Source of the DNA: CAVQOB01 sp963714325
GTDB lineage: Bacteria; Pseudomonadota; Alphaproteobacteria; Rhizobiales; Hyphomicrobiaceae
Assembly (NCBI GenBank): GCA_963714325.1
Contig: CAVQOB010000026.1
Span: forward strand, 62,001-126,000
Reading direction: 5' to 3'
DNA: 64,000 nucleotides
Below, piece after piece: positions 44,602 to 53,120 of this stretch; the first letter of the stretch is position 1, and each line of letters opens with the position of its first letter. Under the pieces are notes generated by a model, which was given only the letters and a program-made list of their open reading frames with translations, was not told where the DNA came from and made no database searches. The position numbers and the translations under genes are program-made.

Positions 44602-46716
44602 ATGCGCCCGCCTGAACTCATTCCGCTGTTTGCTTCGGCGCAAAGCATTTCCGGCATCGGTCCGCGCCTGGACCTACTGCTGAAAAAGGCCGTGCGGATG
44701 CCGCCAGGCATCACCGAGCCGCGCGTCATCGATCTGCTCTGGCATGCGCCGACCGGCGTCATCGACCGCCGCGCCATGCCGACCGTCGCCTCGGCCATCC
44801 CCGGCACCATCGCCACGCTCGAAGTCCGCGTGCTGAAGCATCGCCCGTCGCCGCGCGGCAACACGCGCGCGCCCTACAAGGTCAATTGCGAGGACGACAC
44901 TGGCCGCCTCGACCTCGTCTTCTTCCATATGGAACGCTCGTTCATCGAGCGCCAGTTGCCGGTCGGAGAAATCCGCTTCATCTCCGGCCGGGTCGAACTC
45001 TACAACGACATCGTGCAGATGACGCATCCCGACTACATCGTCGCCCCCGAACAGCGCGATACGCTGCCTATGCTCGAGCCGGTCTATCCGCTGACAGCGG
45101 GCCTCTCCGGCAAGGTGCTGATCAAGGCGACGCGCCAGATCGCCGAGCGTTTTCCTGCGCTGCCGGAGTGGCAGGACCCGGCCTGGCTGAAGGCGCGCGG
45201 CTATCCCGACATCAAGACCGCCGTCAACGCCATCCACCGCCCGCAGGATGCCGGCGACGCCTCGCCCGGTTCACTCGCCTGGCAGCGACTGGCGTTTGAC
45301 GAACTGCTCGCCGGCCAGTTGGCGCTCGGGCTCGTCAGGACCAACAACAAGGCACAACGTGGCCGCGCGATCGAGGGCGATGGCCGCATCCGCGCCCGCA
45401 TTGCCGATGCGCTGCCCTTCTCCCTGACCAATGCTCAGCGCCGCGCGCTGAAAGACATCAACACCGACATGACGTCGCCGCACCGCATGCTGCGCCTGCT
45501 GCAGGGCGATGTCGGCTCGGGAAAGACCGTCGTCGCGCTGATGGCGATGGCGATGGCGGTCGAAGCTGGCGCGCAAGCCGCACTCATGGCGCCGACCGAA
45601 GTGCTCGCCCGCCAGCACGCCGATACCATCGCGCCGCTCGCCGACAAGGCGGGCCTGCGCCTCGCGCTGCTGACGGGTCGCGAGAAGGGCAAGGCACGCG
45701 AACGCGTGTTGACTGCACTCGCGGCCGGCGAGGTCGACATTCTCATCGGCACGCACGCACTGTTCCAACCCGACGTTACGTTCAAGGATCTGGCCTTCGC
45801 CGTCATCGACGAGCAACACCGCTTCGGCGTGCACCAGCGGCTCGCGCTGCAGGCCAAAGGCGGGGATGGCGGCGCCAATGTGCTGGTGATGACGGCGACA
45901 CCGATCCCGCGCACGCTGCTGATGACCCACTATGGCGATCTCGACGTCTCCCGCCTCGACGAGAAGCCGCCCGGCCGCAAGCCGGTCAAGACTACCGCAC
46001 CGCCGCTCGAACGGCTCGGCGACGTGATCGAAGCGCTGCGCCGAGCCGTCGACCAGGGCGCGCAGGTCTATTGGGTTTGCCCGTTGATTGAATCGTCTGA
46101 AGTCTCCGAGCTCGCCGCCGCCGAAGCGCGCCACGCGCATCTGGCGCAGACCTTTGGCGACAAGGTCGGGTTGCTGCACGGCGGCATGAGCGGCACCGCC
46201 AAGGACAAAGTGATGGCCGCGTTTTCGGCTGGCCATCTCAAACTCCTCGTCTCGACGACGGTCATCGAAGTCGGCGTCAACGTGCCGAACGCCACTGTCA
46301 TGGTCATCGAGCAGGCCGAGCGCTTCGGTCTCGCGCAATTGCATCAGCTGCGCGGCCGCGTCGGGCGTAGCGACCGGCAATCCTACTGCATGCTGCTGCA
46401 CAAGGCCCCGCTCGGCGAAACCGCTGCCGCCCGCATCAGGATGATGTGCGACACCGAGGACGGCTTTCTCATTGCCGAGAAGGATCTCGAATTGCGCGGC
46501 GGCGGCGAGGTATTGGGCGCCCGCCAGTCCGGCATGCCCGAATTCCGAATCGCCGACGTACCGAACTTTACCGAACTCCTGGGCGCCGCGCGCGACGACG
46601 CGACCAACGTGCTGGCCAAAGACCCAGGCCTCATCTCAGCCCGTGGCCAGTCGCTGCGCACGCTGCTCTATCTGTTCGAATGCGACGAAGCCGTCCGTCT
46701 CTTCCGCGCCGCGTGA
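44602..46716 (+). CDS. recG: RecG, ATP-dependent DNA helicase
   Basis: This is a branched-DNA helicase that reverses stalled replication forks, 704 residues. The N-terminal wedge/OB domain runs to about 240. The helicase core has Walker A LLQGDVGSGKTVVALMA, the DEQH box VIDEQHRFGVHQ (helicase motif II), TATPIPRT, then TTVIEVGVNVPNATVM, QLRGRVGRSDRQSYC and the RecG-specific wedge contact LRGGGEVLGARQSGMPEFRI. Length is typical. It is divergent from sdhE-mfd, so all three lie around one promoter region. A 9-bp palindrome about 100 bases after the stop (46816-46839) may mark its 3' end. Confidence 0.97.
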   Translation: MRPPELIPLFASAQSISGIGPRLDLLLKKAVRMPPGITEPRVIDLLWHAPTGVIDRRAMPTVASAIPGTIATLEVRVLKHRPSPRGNTRAPYKVNCEDDTGRLDLVFFHMERSFIERQLPVGEIRFISGRVELYNDIVQMTHPDYIVAPEQRDTLPMLEPVYPLTAGLSGKVLIKATRQIAERFPALPEWQDPAWLKARGYPDIKTAVNAIHRPQDAGDASPGSLAWQRLAFDELLAGQLALGLVRTNNKAQRGRAIEGDGRIRARIADALPFSLTNAQRRALKDINTDMTSPHRMLRLLQGDVGSGKTVVALMAMAMAVEAGAQAALMAPTEVLARQHADTIAPLADKAGLRLALLTGREKGKARERVLTALAAGEVDILIGTHALFQPDVTFKDLAFAVIDEQHRFGVHQRLALQAKGGDGGANVLVMTATPIPRTLLMTHYGDLDVSRLDEKPPGRKPVKTTAPPLERLGDVIEALRRAVDQGAQVYWVCPLIESSEVSELAAAEARHAHLAQTFGDKVGLLHGGMSGTAKDKVMAAFSAGHLKLLVSTTVIEVGVNVPNATVMVIEQAERFGLAQLHQLRGRVGRSDRQSYCMLLHKAPLGETAAARIRMMCDTEDGFLIAEKDLELRGGGEVLGARQSGMPEFRIADVPNFTELLGAARDDATNVLAKDPGLISARGQSLRTLLYLFECDEAVRLFRAA

Positions 46717-46948
46717 CCTATGCGGCGGCGCCAGGGCTTTGCAACATTGGGGGCACCCAAACACCGGCTCCCCAACCGTTAAGTGCATCTTAATGGAATA
46801 CTGCAGACTGAGTGAGGCCGCTGAACATGCTCAGCGGCCCCGACCCGAACACCTGTGGATAAAATCACTGTTGCGCAGACATTGGCTTTAAGGGGTCAAA
46901 TAACTCGTTTGGGCATCATCCGTCGCGCTGAAAACGACCCGACGGCAC

Positions 46949-47359
46949 TCACCAATGCCAGCGATGATGGAAGCCGTGGTTTTCGCCATGCCAAGTCTTG
47001 TGGTCGTAGTCCTTTTTCGGCTGGCCCCATGAGGCATGATACTTGAATTTCTGACCGACGAATTTGTAGCGGTAGCGATTACGCATCTGTTCCGCTGGAA
47101 CCCAATACTGCGACGCGTAGTAGGGGTAGTAGCCGCGCGGGCTATAGCTCCAGGAATAGGGATCAGACTGGCTCTTGTCCGCGACGTGGTAGACGTGGTG
47201 ATAGCGCGGATAATAGACCCAGTGATGAACCGTGCGGTCCCGAGTGTAACCGTCAGGTGGGGTCGCTTTGTCAACGCCACCGGCAACAGCCGGCGATGAC
47301 ATAGCCAGACCAGCGGCGAGCGCGATTGCGGCAATGGCCAGCATGAATTTTGAACGCAT
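46949..47359 (-). CDS. Secreted Tyr/His-rich small protein
   Basis: The 136-residue exported protein is unknown to me. It has a signal peptide (1-26, ending PAVAGG) and a mature part strikingly rich in Tyr, His and Trp (HHWVYYPRYHHVYH, SYSPRGYYPYYASQYW, and GENHGFHHRWHW at the end). The ATG at 47357-47359 has GGGAG seven bases upstream. Composition suggests a surface or metal-binding protein; histidine-rich tails often bind metal, which is inference. It is convergent with recG. Confidence 0.72.
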   Translation of the reverse strand: MRSKFMLAIAAIALAAGLAMSSPAVAGGVDKATPPDGYTRDRTVHHWVYYPRYHHVYHVADKSQSDPYSWSYSPRGYYPYYASQYWVPAEQMRNRYRYKFVGQKFKYHASWGQPKKDYDHKTWHGENHGFHHRWHW

Positions 47360-47612
47360 ACGAAAACTCCCTCGAGAACGCAGAACAGAACGAGATGATC
47401 CTCAAGAAACGCCAATATGCCTAATGATTACTTAATAGGGCAGTTAAATTTTTACGAATTCGTCGCGCCCCGACCGTGAGCTTAATCGAATACTCACCCT
47501 CTTCGGATCAAATCTCCCCCATTGGCTGTCCTCGCGCCCGCCCTGTGCAGCATGGCACCGGGCTCAGCGGCGAACAGCCAATGCGACCGTTTGAGAAGTT
47601 CTGAGGCTCCCC
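47360..47612. other. Intergenic region upstream of the type I secretion genes
   Basis: These 253 bases lie between divergent genes. GAGG at 47603-47606 is the likely ribosome-binding site for the TTG start at 47613. TTAA occurs three times between 47432 and 47480, spaced 8 rather than the canonical 7 bases for the pair at 47432, so I do not call a CtrA site. Confidence 0.45.
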
Positions 47613-49832
47613 TTGACGCGTCCATCCGAACCGATGCCGGCCGACCGCGACGCAAGCGTCGCGGATCACGCGCAGCGTTTGGATCGCATCCTTGAGCAGC
47701 GTAAGGCCGCGGCGCTGAATGGCCGTCCGGCGAGGAATGCGCATGCCCAGACTACTGACGGCTCCGAACTCGTCGCAACAGTTGTGCCCAACGCCCCAAG
47801 GCCAGCCGCCTCCCCGGCCGTGACACCGGACCGTGCGGCAGAGACGATAGCCGTGCCGGCGGCGCCGCTAGCGCCTGTGTCTTGGCCGAGTACCCCAGCT
47901 GTCGAAACTCAGACTCTGTCTGAAGCTCCAAAGGCCGCTGCAGCCGCGTCAAAAACCACCGACGGTCTCAGTCATTTGCCTGAAGCCGTGCGCGAGCGCC
48001 TGGGACAGCTTGGACAAATCCCAAAAAGCGCTCAATTCGGGACTGCACAACCGACCGCATTGCAGCCGCCAAACCTCGAGCGACTGGCCGGTCGTGGCGA
48101 GTTGGGCGCAGCTCTTGCTAAGAGCAAAGATGCCATCAAGGCCGTCGGCTGGATCAGCTGTGCGATCAATGTCCTGATGCTTGCCGGCCCACTTTTCATG
48201 CTGCAGGTCTACGATCGCGTCATTCCGTCGAACAGCCTCGCGACGCTTGGCGTACTGACTTTGCTAACGGCCGTAGTCTACGGCTTGATTGGATGGCTGG
48301 AGCGTGATCGTTCGCGAATCATCATCCGCACCGGCGTCGAAATCGATCAGCGCATCGGTAATCGCATCTTCGAGGCGTCACTCAAGCACTCGGTATCGGG
48401 TACGGGCGCGTCGGTGCAAGCGCTGCGCGAACTCGACGCCCTGCGCAATTTCGTTTCCGGCCCGGCGCCCATGACGTTTTTCGACATCTGGTGGACGCCA
48501 ATCTACCTGCTGGTGATTTTCGCCACGCATTGGCTACTCGGACTAGCCTCAGTGGTAGGCGCTGCCATTCTGCTGTTTCTGGCTTGGATCAGTGAAGCCC
48601 AAAGTCGCGCACCGATGACGGAAGCCGGAAAAGCCGCAACACGCAGCCTCGAGCTCGCTGAGACCGGTCAACGCAACGCAGAAGCGATAACGGCGATGGG
48701 TATGCTCGGCGCCTATCGCGCGCGCTGGCAAAAATCCAATCAAGAGGCGCTGGCATGGCAAGTCCTGGCCAGTGACCGGCTCGGCACACTGTCATCGGTC
48801 TCCAAAACGCTGCGATTGCTGCTGCAATCGCTGATGCTGGCGCTTGGCGCCGCATTGTCGCTCAAAGGCGAAATCTCGGCTGGCGCCATTATCGCTGGCA
48901 CGATCATCTTTGGCCGCGCGCTCGCCCCTGTCGAGCAGGTGATCACGCATTGGAAAGGCTCGATCAAGGCCCTTGAAAGCTATCGCAAGCTGGAAGCACT
49001 GTTGAAGGCAGCGCCAGCGAACGATGCCCGCATCAGCCTGCCGCGGCCGAGCGGGCAATTGCATGTCTCAGGCCTACGGGTAGCAACGCCCGAAACCCGC
49101 ACGCTCATTTTGTCAAACCTCAATTTCGACGTTTCGCCAGGACAGATGCTGGCCGTCATTGGACCGAGCGCATCCGGAAAATCGACCTTAGCGCGCACAC
49201 TCGTTGGGTTATGGAAGCCCTTTGCTGGTGCGATCAAGCTGGACGGTGCGCGGCTTGATCAATGGAATCCGGAAGAACTTGGGCAACATATCGGTTACCT
49301 GCCGCAGGATATCGAGCTGTTCGCTGGAACGGTGAGGGACAACATCTCTCGCTTCCGTACCGACATCAGTGATGACGCCGTTATCGCTGCTGCGAAAGCC
49401 GCCCACGCCGACGAAATGATCATGGCGCTGCCGCAGGCCTATGAGACCCAACTCGGAGCGTTCGGCACGCACCTTTCAGCTGGTCAACGCCAGCGTATCG
49501 CGCTGGCCAGGGCGTTGTTCGGCGATCCGGCGCTGGTGGTGCTTGACGAGCCCAATGCCAATCTCGATCGCGTCGGCGATGCGGCACTTGATGCAGCGAT
49601 TGATGGAATGCGCGGTCGTGGTCAAGCCGTTGTGCTGATTTCGCATCGCACACAAGCAATCAATAAAGCCGATACGCTGCTCTATCTTGAGCGTGGCGTG
49701 CAGCGGGCGTTCGGTCCGCGCGCGGACGTGATGAAGCTTCTCGCACCATCTCCGGCTGCGAGCGTCGACCCAGCACCGCGCCAAGCCGCTAAAGCCACAC
49801 CGGCCGAAGCGGCAAGCGGCGGATCGCGGTAG
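47613..49832 (+). CDS. Type I secretion ABC transporter permease/ATPase (PrtD/PrsD family)
   Basis: This is an inner-membrane ABC exporter that energises type I secretion of a protein substrate. The 739-residue protein has an unusual N-terminal extension of about 150 residues rich in Ala/Pro (hydrophilic, likely disordered). A six-helix exporter domain follows (about 165-440, with PLFMLQVYDRVIPSNSLATL and PMTFFDIWWTPIYLLVIF). The ATPase has Walker A GPSASGKST near 517-525, signature LSAGQRQRIALARAL near 621, and Walker B LVVLDEPNANLD near 641-652. There is no cysteine-protease domain. The start is TTG at 47613 with GAGG six bases upstream; an ATG seven codons later is an alternative. It is 12 bases upstream of the adaptor gene. 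Confidence 0.92.
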   Translation: MTRPSEPMPADRDASVADHAQRLDRILEQRKAAALNGRPARNAHAQTTDGSELVATVVPNAPRPAASPAVTPDRAAETIAVPAAPLAPVSWPSTPAVETQTLSEAPKAAAAASKTTDGLSHLPEAVRERLGQLGQIPKSAQFGTAQPTALQPPNLERLAGRGELGAALAKSKDAIKAVGWISCAINVLMLAGPLFMLQVYDRVIPSNSLATLGVLTLLTAVVYGLIGWLERDRSRIIIRTGVEIDQRIGNRIFEASLKHSVSGTGASVQALRELDALRNFVSGPAPMTFFDIWWTPIYLLVIFATHWLLGLASVVGAAILLFLAWISEAQSRAPMTEAGKAATRSLELAETGQRNAEAITAMGMLGAYRARWQKSNQEALAWQVLASDRLGTLSSVSKTLRLLLQSLMLALGAALSLKGEISAGAIIAGTIIFGRALAPVEQVITHWKGSIKALESYRKLEALLKAAPANDARISLPRPSGQLHVSGLRVATPETRTLILSNLNFDVSPGQMLAVIGPSASGKSTLARTLVGLWKPFAGAIKLDGARLDQWNPEELGQHIGYLPQDIELFAGTVRDNISRFRTDISDDAVIAAAKAAHADEMIMALPQAYETQLGAFGTHLSAGQRQRIALARALFGDPALVVLDEPNANLDRVGDAALDAAIDGMRGRGQAVVLISHRTQAINKADTLLYLERGVQRAFGPRADVMKLLAPSPAASVDPAPRQAAKATPAEAASGGSR

Positions 49833-49844
49833 GATCATGCACGC

Positions 49845-51197
49845 ATGCGACTGACCGCCCTCACGAACCCGGCCATTCCGCCGACGCCGGCGCTGCCGCC
49901 AACACTTGATGTTTGGCATTCGACGGCGCCGTGGATCCGCTCCAGTAAAATGGCGCTCGGCATCGCGTCGGCCGTTCTGCTCGCCTTTTCGCTGATCTCG
50001 ATCAGCGGAGCGGTTGTGACCAGCGGCACGGTTTCGGTCGAAAATAACTACAAGACCATTCAACATCTCGATGGCGGGATCGTGGGCAAGATTCTCGTCA
50101 AGAACGGCGATCGGGTCAGGGAAGGCGACGTGTTGATCCGCCTGGACGATACCCAGATCAAGGCGACTCTGGGCATTACCAAAGGCCGGCTCAATGATGC
50201 GCTCATCCAGCGTGCACGCCTCGAAGCCGAGCGCGACTTGGCTTCGCAGTTCAAGCTGCCGGAAGGGCAACAAGTCGAACTCTCCGATCCGCAGGTCATG
50301 CGCATGGCCGACGCACAGCGCGCATTGTTCGAAGCGCGACGCACAACACGCAAAGGCGAGCAGAGCGTTCTCTCCGAGAAGCGGGACCAGATCAGAAGCG
50401 AGATCAACAGCCTGGAGTTCCAGCTGGCGGCACGGCGGCGCGAATTGGACATCAACGATCGCGAATTGAAGAACGTCCTGCCGCTGTTCGAGCGCGGGTT
50501 TGTCAATCAACAGCGTCTCGGGCCTATACAGAAGGATCAGGCGCGGCTCGAAGGCGAAGTCGGCCGCATTGCCGGCGATATCGCACGGGCCAAGAGCGGC
50601 CTTGCGGAAGCAGAATTGAAGCTTGCTCAAAACGACAAGGAGTTCATCTCGCAAGTTGTCGACGAATTGCGAAAAGTGCAGTCGCAGATCGGCGAGGCCA
50701 GCGAACAAGCGACGGCACTACAGGATAAACTCGCGCGCGCGGAAATTCGTGCGCCGAGGACGGGCCGGATGCATGCGTTGGCGGTGACTACCGAGGGCGG
50801 CGTCATCACACCCGCGAGCGCCATCGGCCAGGTTATTCCGGACGGCGAGAAGCTCATTGTTGAAGTCAAACTACAGCCGCAGGACATCGATAAAGTTCGC
50901 GGCGGGCTAACAGCGTCGGTCCGCTTCCCGGCATTCAATGCCAAGACTACGCCGAAAGTGGAAGGTTTGGTGACTGTGGTGTCGCCGGCCCAAATCAATG
51001 ACCCACAGGGCCAAGGTAAGAGCTACTTCACGGCGCAGATCGAGTTGCCGTCGTCGGAACTCGCAAAGCTGCCGAAAGAGCACCAATTGATTCCTGGCAT
51101 GCCCGCGGAAGTCTTCATCGAGACAAGCTCGAGAAGCATCATGAGCTACATCATCAAACCGCTCATTGACACATTCAGCCACGTCGGCCGGGACTGA
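49845..51197 (+). CDS. Type I secretion membrane-fusion protein (HlyD/PrtE family)
   Basis: This is a periplasmic adaptor linking the ABC exporter to an outer-membrane channel, 450 residues. One membrane helix (about 35-60), the lipoyl half QHLDGGIVGKILVKNGDRVREGDVLIRLDD, and a long coiled-coil hairpin (about 110-290) are followed by the second lipoyl half (RAEIRAPRTGRMHAL) and the C-terminal barrel (GMPAEVFIETSSRSIMSYIIKPL). The order and length are typical of PrtE/PrsE. It is co-transcribed with the ABC gene 12 bases upstream. The outer-membrane partner may be one of the TolC proteins at 59428 and 61134. Confidence 0.93.
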   Translation: MRLTALTNPAIPPTPALPPTLDVWHSTAPWIRSSKMALGIASAVLLAFSLISISGAVVTSGTVSVENNYKTIQHLDGGIVGKILVKNGDRVREGDVLIRLDDTQIKATLGITKGRLNDALIQRARLEAERDLASQFKLPEGQQVELSDPQVMRMADAQRALFEARRTTRKGEQSVLSEKRDQIRSEINSLEFQLAARRRELDINDRELKNVLPLFERGFVNQQRLGPIQKDQARLEGEVGRIAGDIARAKSGLAEAELKLAQNDKEFISQVVDELRKVQSQIGEASEQATALQDKLARAEIRAPRTGRMHALAVTTEGGVITPASAIGQVIPDGEKLIVEVKLQPQDIDKVRGGLTASVRFPAFNAKTTPKVEGLVTVVSPAQINDPQGQGKSYFTAQIELPSSELAKLPKEHQLIPGMPAEVFIETSSRSIMSYIIKPLIDTFSHVGRD

Positions 51198-51206
51198 CCG
51201 TTCTCA

Positions 51207-52661
51207 CTACCGCGCGTTGCGGAAAGCGCGCGGCGAGAAGACCGTCATGACCAGGATGTAAGCATCGAATGCGATCGACCAGTGGTCGATGTAGTAGAGG
51301 TCGTGCTCGACGCGGCCGCCGAGCTTCTCCTGCGTATCCAGTTCACCGCGGAATCCGTTGACCTGCGCCCATCCAGTGATCCCCGGCTTCATGTTCAGCC
51401 GGCGCGGATAACGCTGCACGCGCCGCTCCCAATCGCGATCATGGGCAATGGCGTGAGGCCGCGGGCCGACGAGCGACATTTCGCCCTTCAAGACATTAAG
51501 CAGCTGCGGCAGTTCGTCAAAATTGGCCCGGCGCAGGAAGCGGCCGACGGCGGTAATGCGGACATCATCCGCCTTGGCCTGACGGATCACATCGCCATTG
51601 TCCATGGCCGTCATGCTGCGGAATTTCCAGATGTCGAAGGGCTGCTGATTGAAACCCAGCCGCCGCTGCCTGAAGAACACCGGGCCGGGGCTGTCGTATT
51701 TGATGGCAATCGCGATCGCCGCCAAAATGGGGGCCGCAAAAAACAGCAATAGCGTCGCGCCCAGCAGATCGAACGCGCGCTTTGCGACCAGCTCCAATGG
51801 CGACAGTGGCAAGCCCTTGAGGGAAACAGTTGCCGCGTTGCCGATATGACCAATCTGAACGTCTTCGATACGATCCAGGATCACACCACCGTCGAGCCTG
51901 ATGGCGACCGGGAGCAAAGTGAAGGCGTCGACACATTGCTCGATCAATTCAATGTCATTCCAGCGGCTGAGCAGCACAACGTCATCCGGCAGAAGGGCTC
52001 GTGCCTTCGCGACGCCTTGATCCAGCAGTCGCGCAACGGTTGCACCGTCGGATTCTTGCAGCCCAGCAGGCAATGTCACCGCAGAAACGATGGCGACAGC
52101 CATGCCTTCGACGCGTTGCCCTTTAGTCGCGACTCGGTCGGTGAATGCTCTGATCTCCTGTTCGCTGCCGATGACCATCAGCCGGCGCGGCGCAATGCTG
52201 CCACTCGCGAGACCCGCCACAACCATTGAGCGGGCGATCACATCCAGCGCCAACATCAAAACAAGACCTGACATGTAGAACAACAAAACCCAGCCACGCG
52301 AGAAGTCGGCCGTGGTCTTGGTCAGGAACGCGAGTCCAGCCAACGCCATGAACGCAATATTCCAGACCATGAAGATGTGCGACGGGTGTAGCGCACGATC
52401 CAGATAACTCTCAATCGTGTAGGCCTTGCGCTGCAACGACAGGACGGCATTGAACGCTGCGACGAGCAGGCCGCCACCGATATGAACGGCGATCGGACCA
52501 ACGTCGCCATAGGCGTACTGGTGATAACTGGAGCCGACCGCGAACGACAACAGGACCAAGCAGACAACCTGCGCACAGATCACAGACGCTGCTAGCGCCA
52601 GATTGCGCATGCCGTAGCGGATCTTCGCTTGACCGTCAGCAATTCGCTTTACGCCACTCAT
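51207..52661 (-). CDS. Polyprenyl-phosphate sugar-1-phosphate transferase (exopolysaccharide initiation, WcaJ/PssA-like)
   Basis: This is an inner-membrane glycosylphosphotransferase that puts the first sugar phosphate on undecaprenyl phosphate for exopolysaccharide synthesis. The 484 residues have four N-terminal helices (about 20-145), a nucleotide-fold middle, a re-entrant hydrophobic segment KRAFDLLGATLLLFFAAPIL (about 290), and the conserved catalytic part: SPGPVFFRQRRLGFNQQPFDIWKFRSM, RFLRRANFDELPQLLNVLKGEMSLVGPRPH and KPGITGWAQVNG with RVEHDLYYIDHWS. Length is typical. It is convergent with the type I secretion pair, recalling Rhizobium prsDE, which lies beside exopolysaccharide genes and exports glycanases; that analogy is inference. 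Confidence 0.93.
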   Translation of the reverse strand: MSGVKRIADGQAKIRYGMRNLALAASVICAQVVCLVLLSFAVGSSYHQYAYGDVGPIAVHIGGGLLVAAFNAVLSLQRKAYTIESYLDRALHPSHIFMVWNIAFMALAGLAFLTKTTADFSRGWVLLFYMSGLVLMLALDVIARSMVVAGLASGSIAPRRLMVIGSEQEIRAFTDRVATKGQRVEGMAVAIVSAVTLPAGLQESDGATVARLLDQGVAKARALLPDDVVLLSRWNDIELIEQCVDAFTLLPVAIRLDGGVILDRIEDVQIGHIGNAATVSLKGLPLSPLELVAKRAFDLLGATLLLFFAAPILAAIAIAIKYDSPGPVFFRQRRLGFNQQPFDIWKFRSMTAMDNGDVIRQAKADDVRITAVGRFLRRANFDELPQLLNVLKGEMSLVGPRPHAIAHDRDWERRVQRYPRRLNMKPGITGWAQVNGFRGELDTQEKLGGRVEHDLYYIDHWSIAFDAYILVMTVFSPRAFRNAR

Positions 52662-53120
52662 TGTTGTTCCCGCCCTCGCGAGCTACGCATGACATCAGGC
52701 TTCATGGCCAACCAGATTAGGCGCCGCACATCGATTGCAGAGCGGACTGGACGAGCCGTCGAAACCTATGAAAATCAGACGCCTCTTTGCTTTGGTTGAG
52801 CGCCAAACGCAAGAGCTGGGGGGCTGGACAGTTAATTGGTCACAGGGCGGACGGTGCGACACATTTGTGCGAATTGGCACAATGCGTCCATATCTCTATC
52901 GTTCCGGATATAAATGTTTCTCCTGTTGTCATGTTCTGGTTCAACCAGGGCCAATTTGGCGCGTCATGGCGTCAACACGCCGCATCACGTTGGTAAATCC
53001 ATGCACCGCAGACACGCATCTTTTCCGTAGCTGCAGCGTTCGTTAACGTGCTTTTGAACCGCCTTCAGGGTTGGCTTCTCATCAGCGCGCGAAGGCGAGA
53101 AACAAAGGATCGATGTCGCT
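52662..53120. other. Divergent intergenic region glycosyltransferase / amidohydrolase
   Basis: These 459 bases separate divergent genes. The middle (about 52860-52960) is AT-rich and holds TATAAA at 52909, but no well-spaced -35 partner. I see no gene, repeat or strong hairpin. Confidence 0.45.

Noticed and set aside
46816..46839. Rho-independent terminator after recG
   Set aside because: The 9-bp palindrome is good, but no T tract follows on either strand, so I only mention it in the recG entry.
47432..47447. CtrA site upstream of the Tyr/His-rich gene
   Set aside because: The two TTAA are separated by eight bases, not the canonical seven.
52735..53046. A 103-codon + strand frame between the glycosyltransferase and amidohydrolase genes
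   Set aside because: Cysteine- and Arg-rich with no domain, no ribosome-binding site and atypical codon use; it lies in a divergent promoter region.
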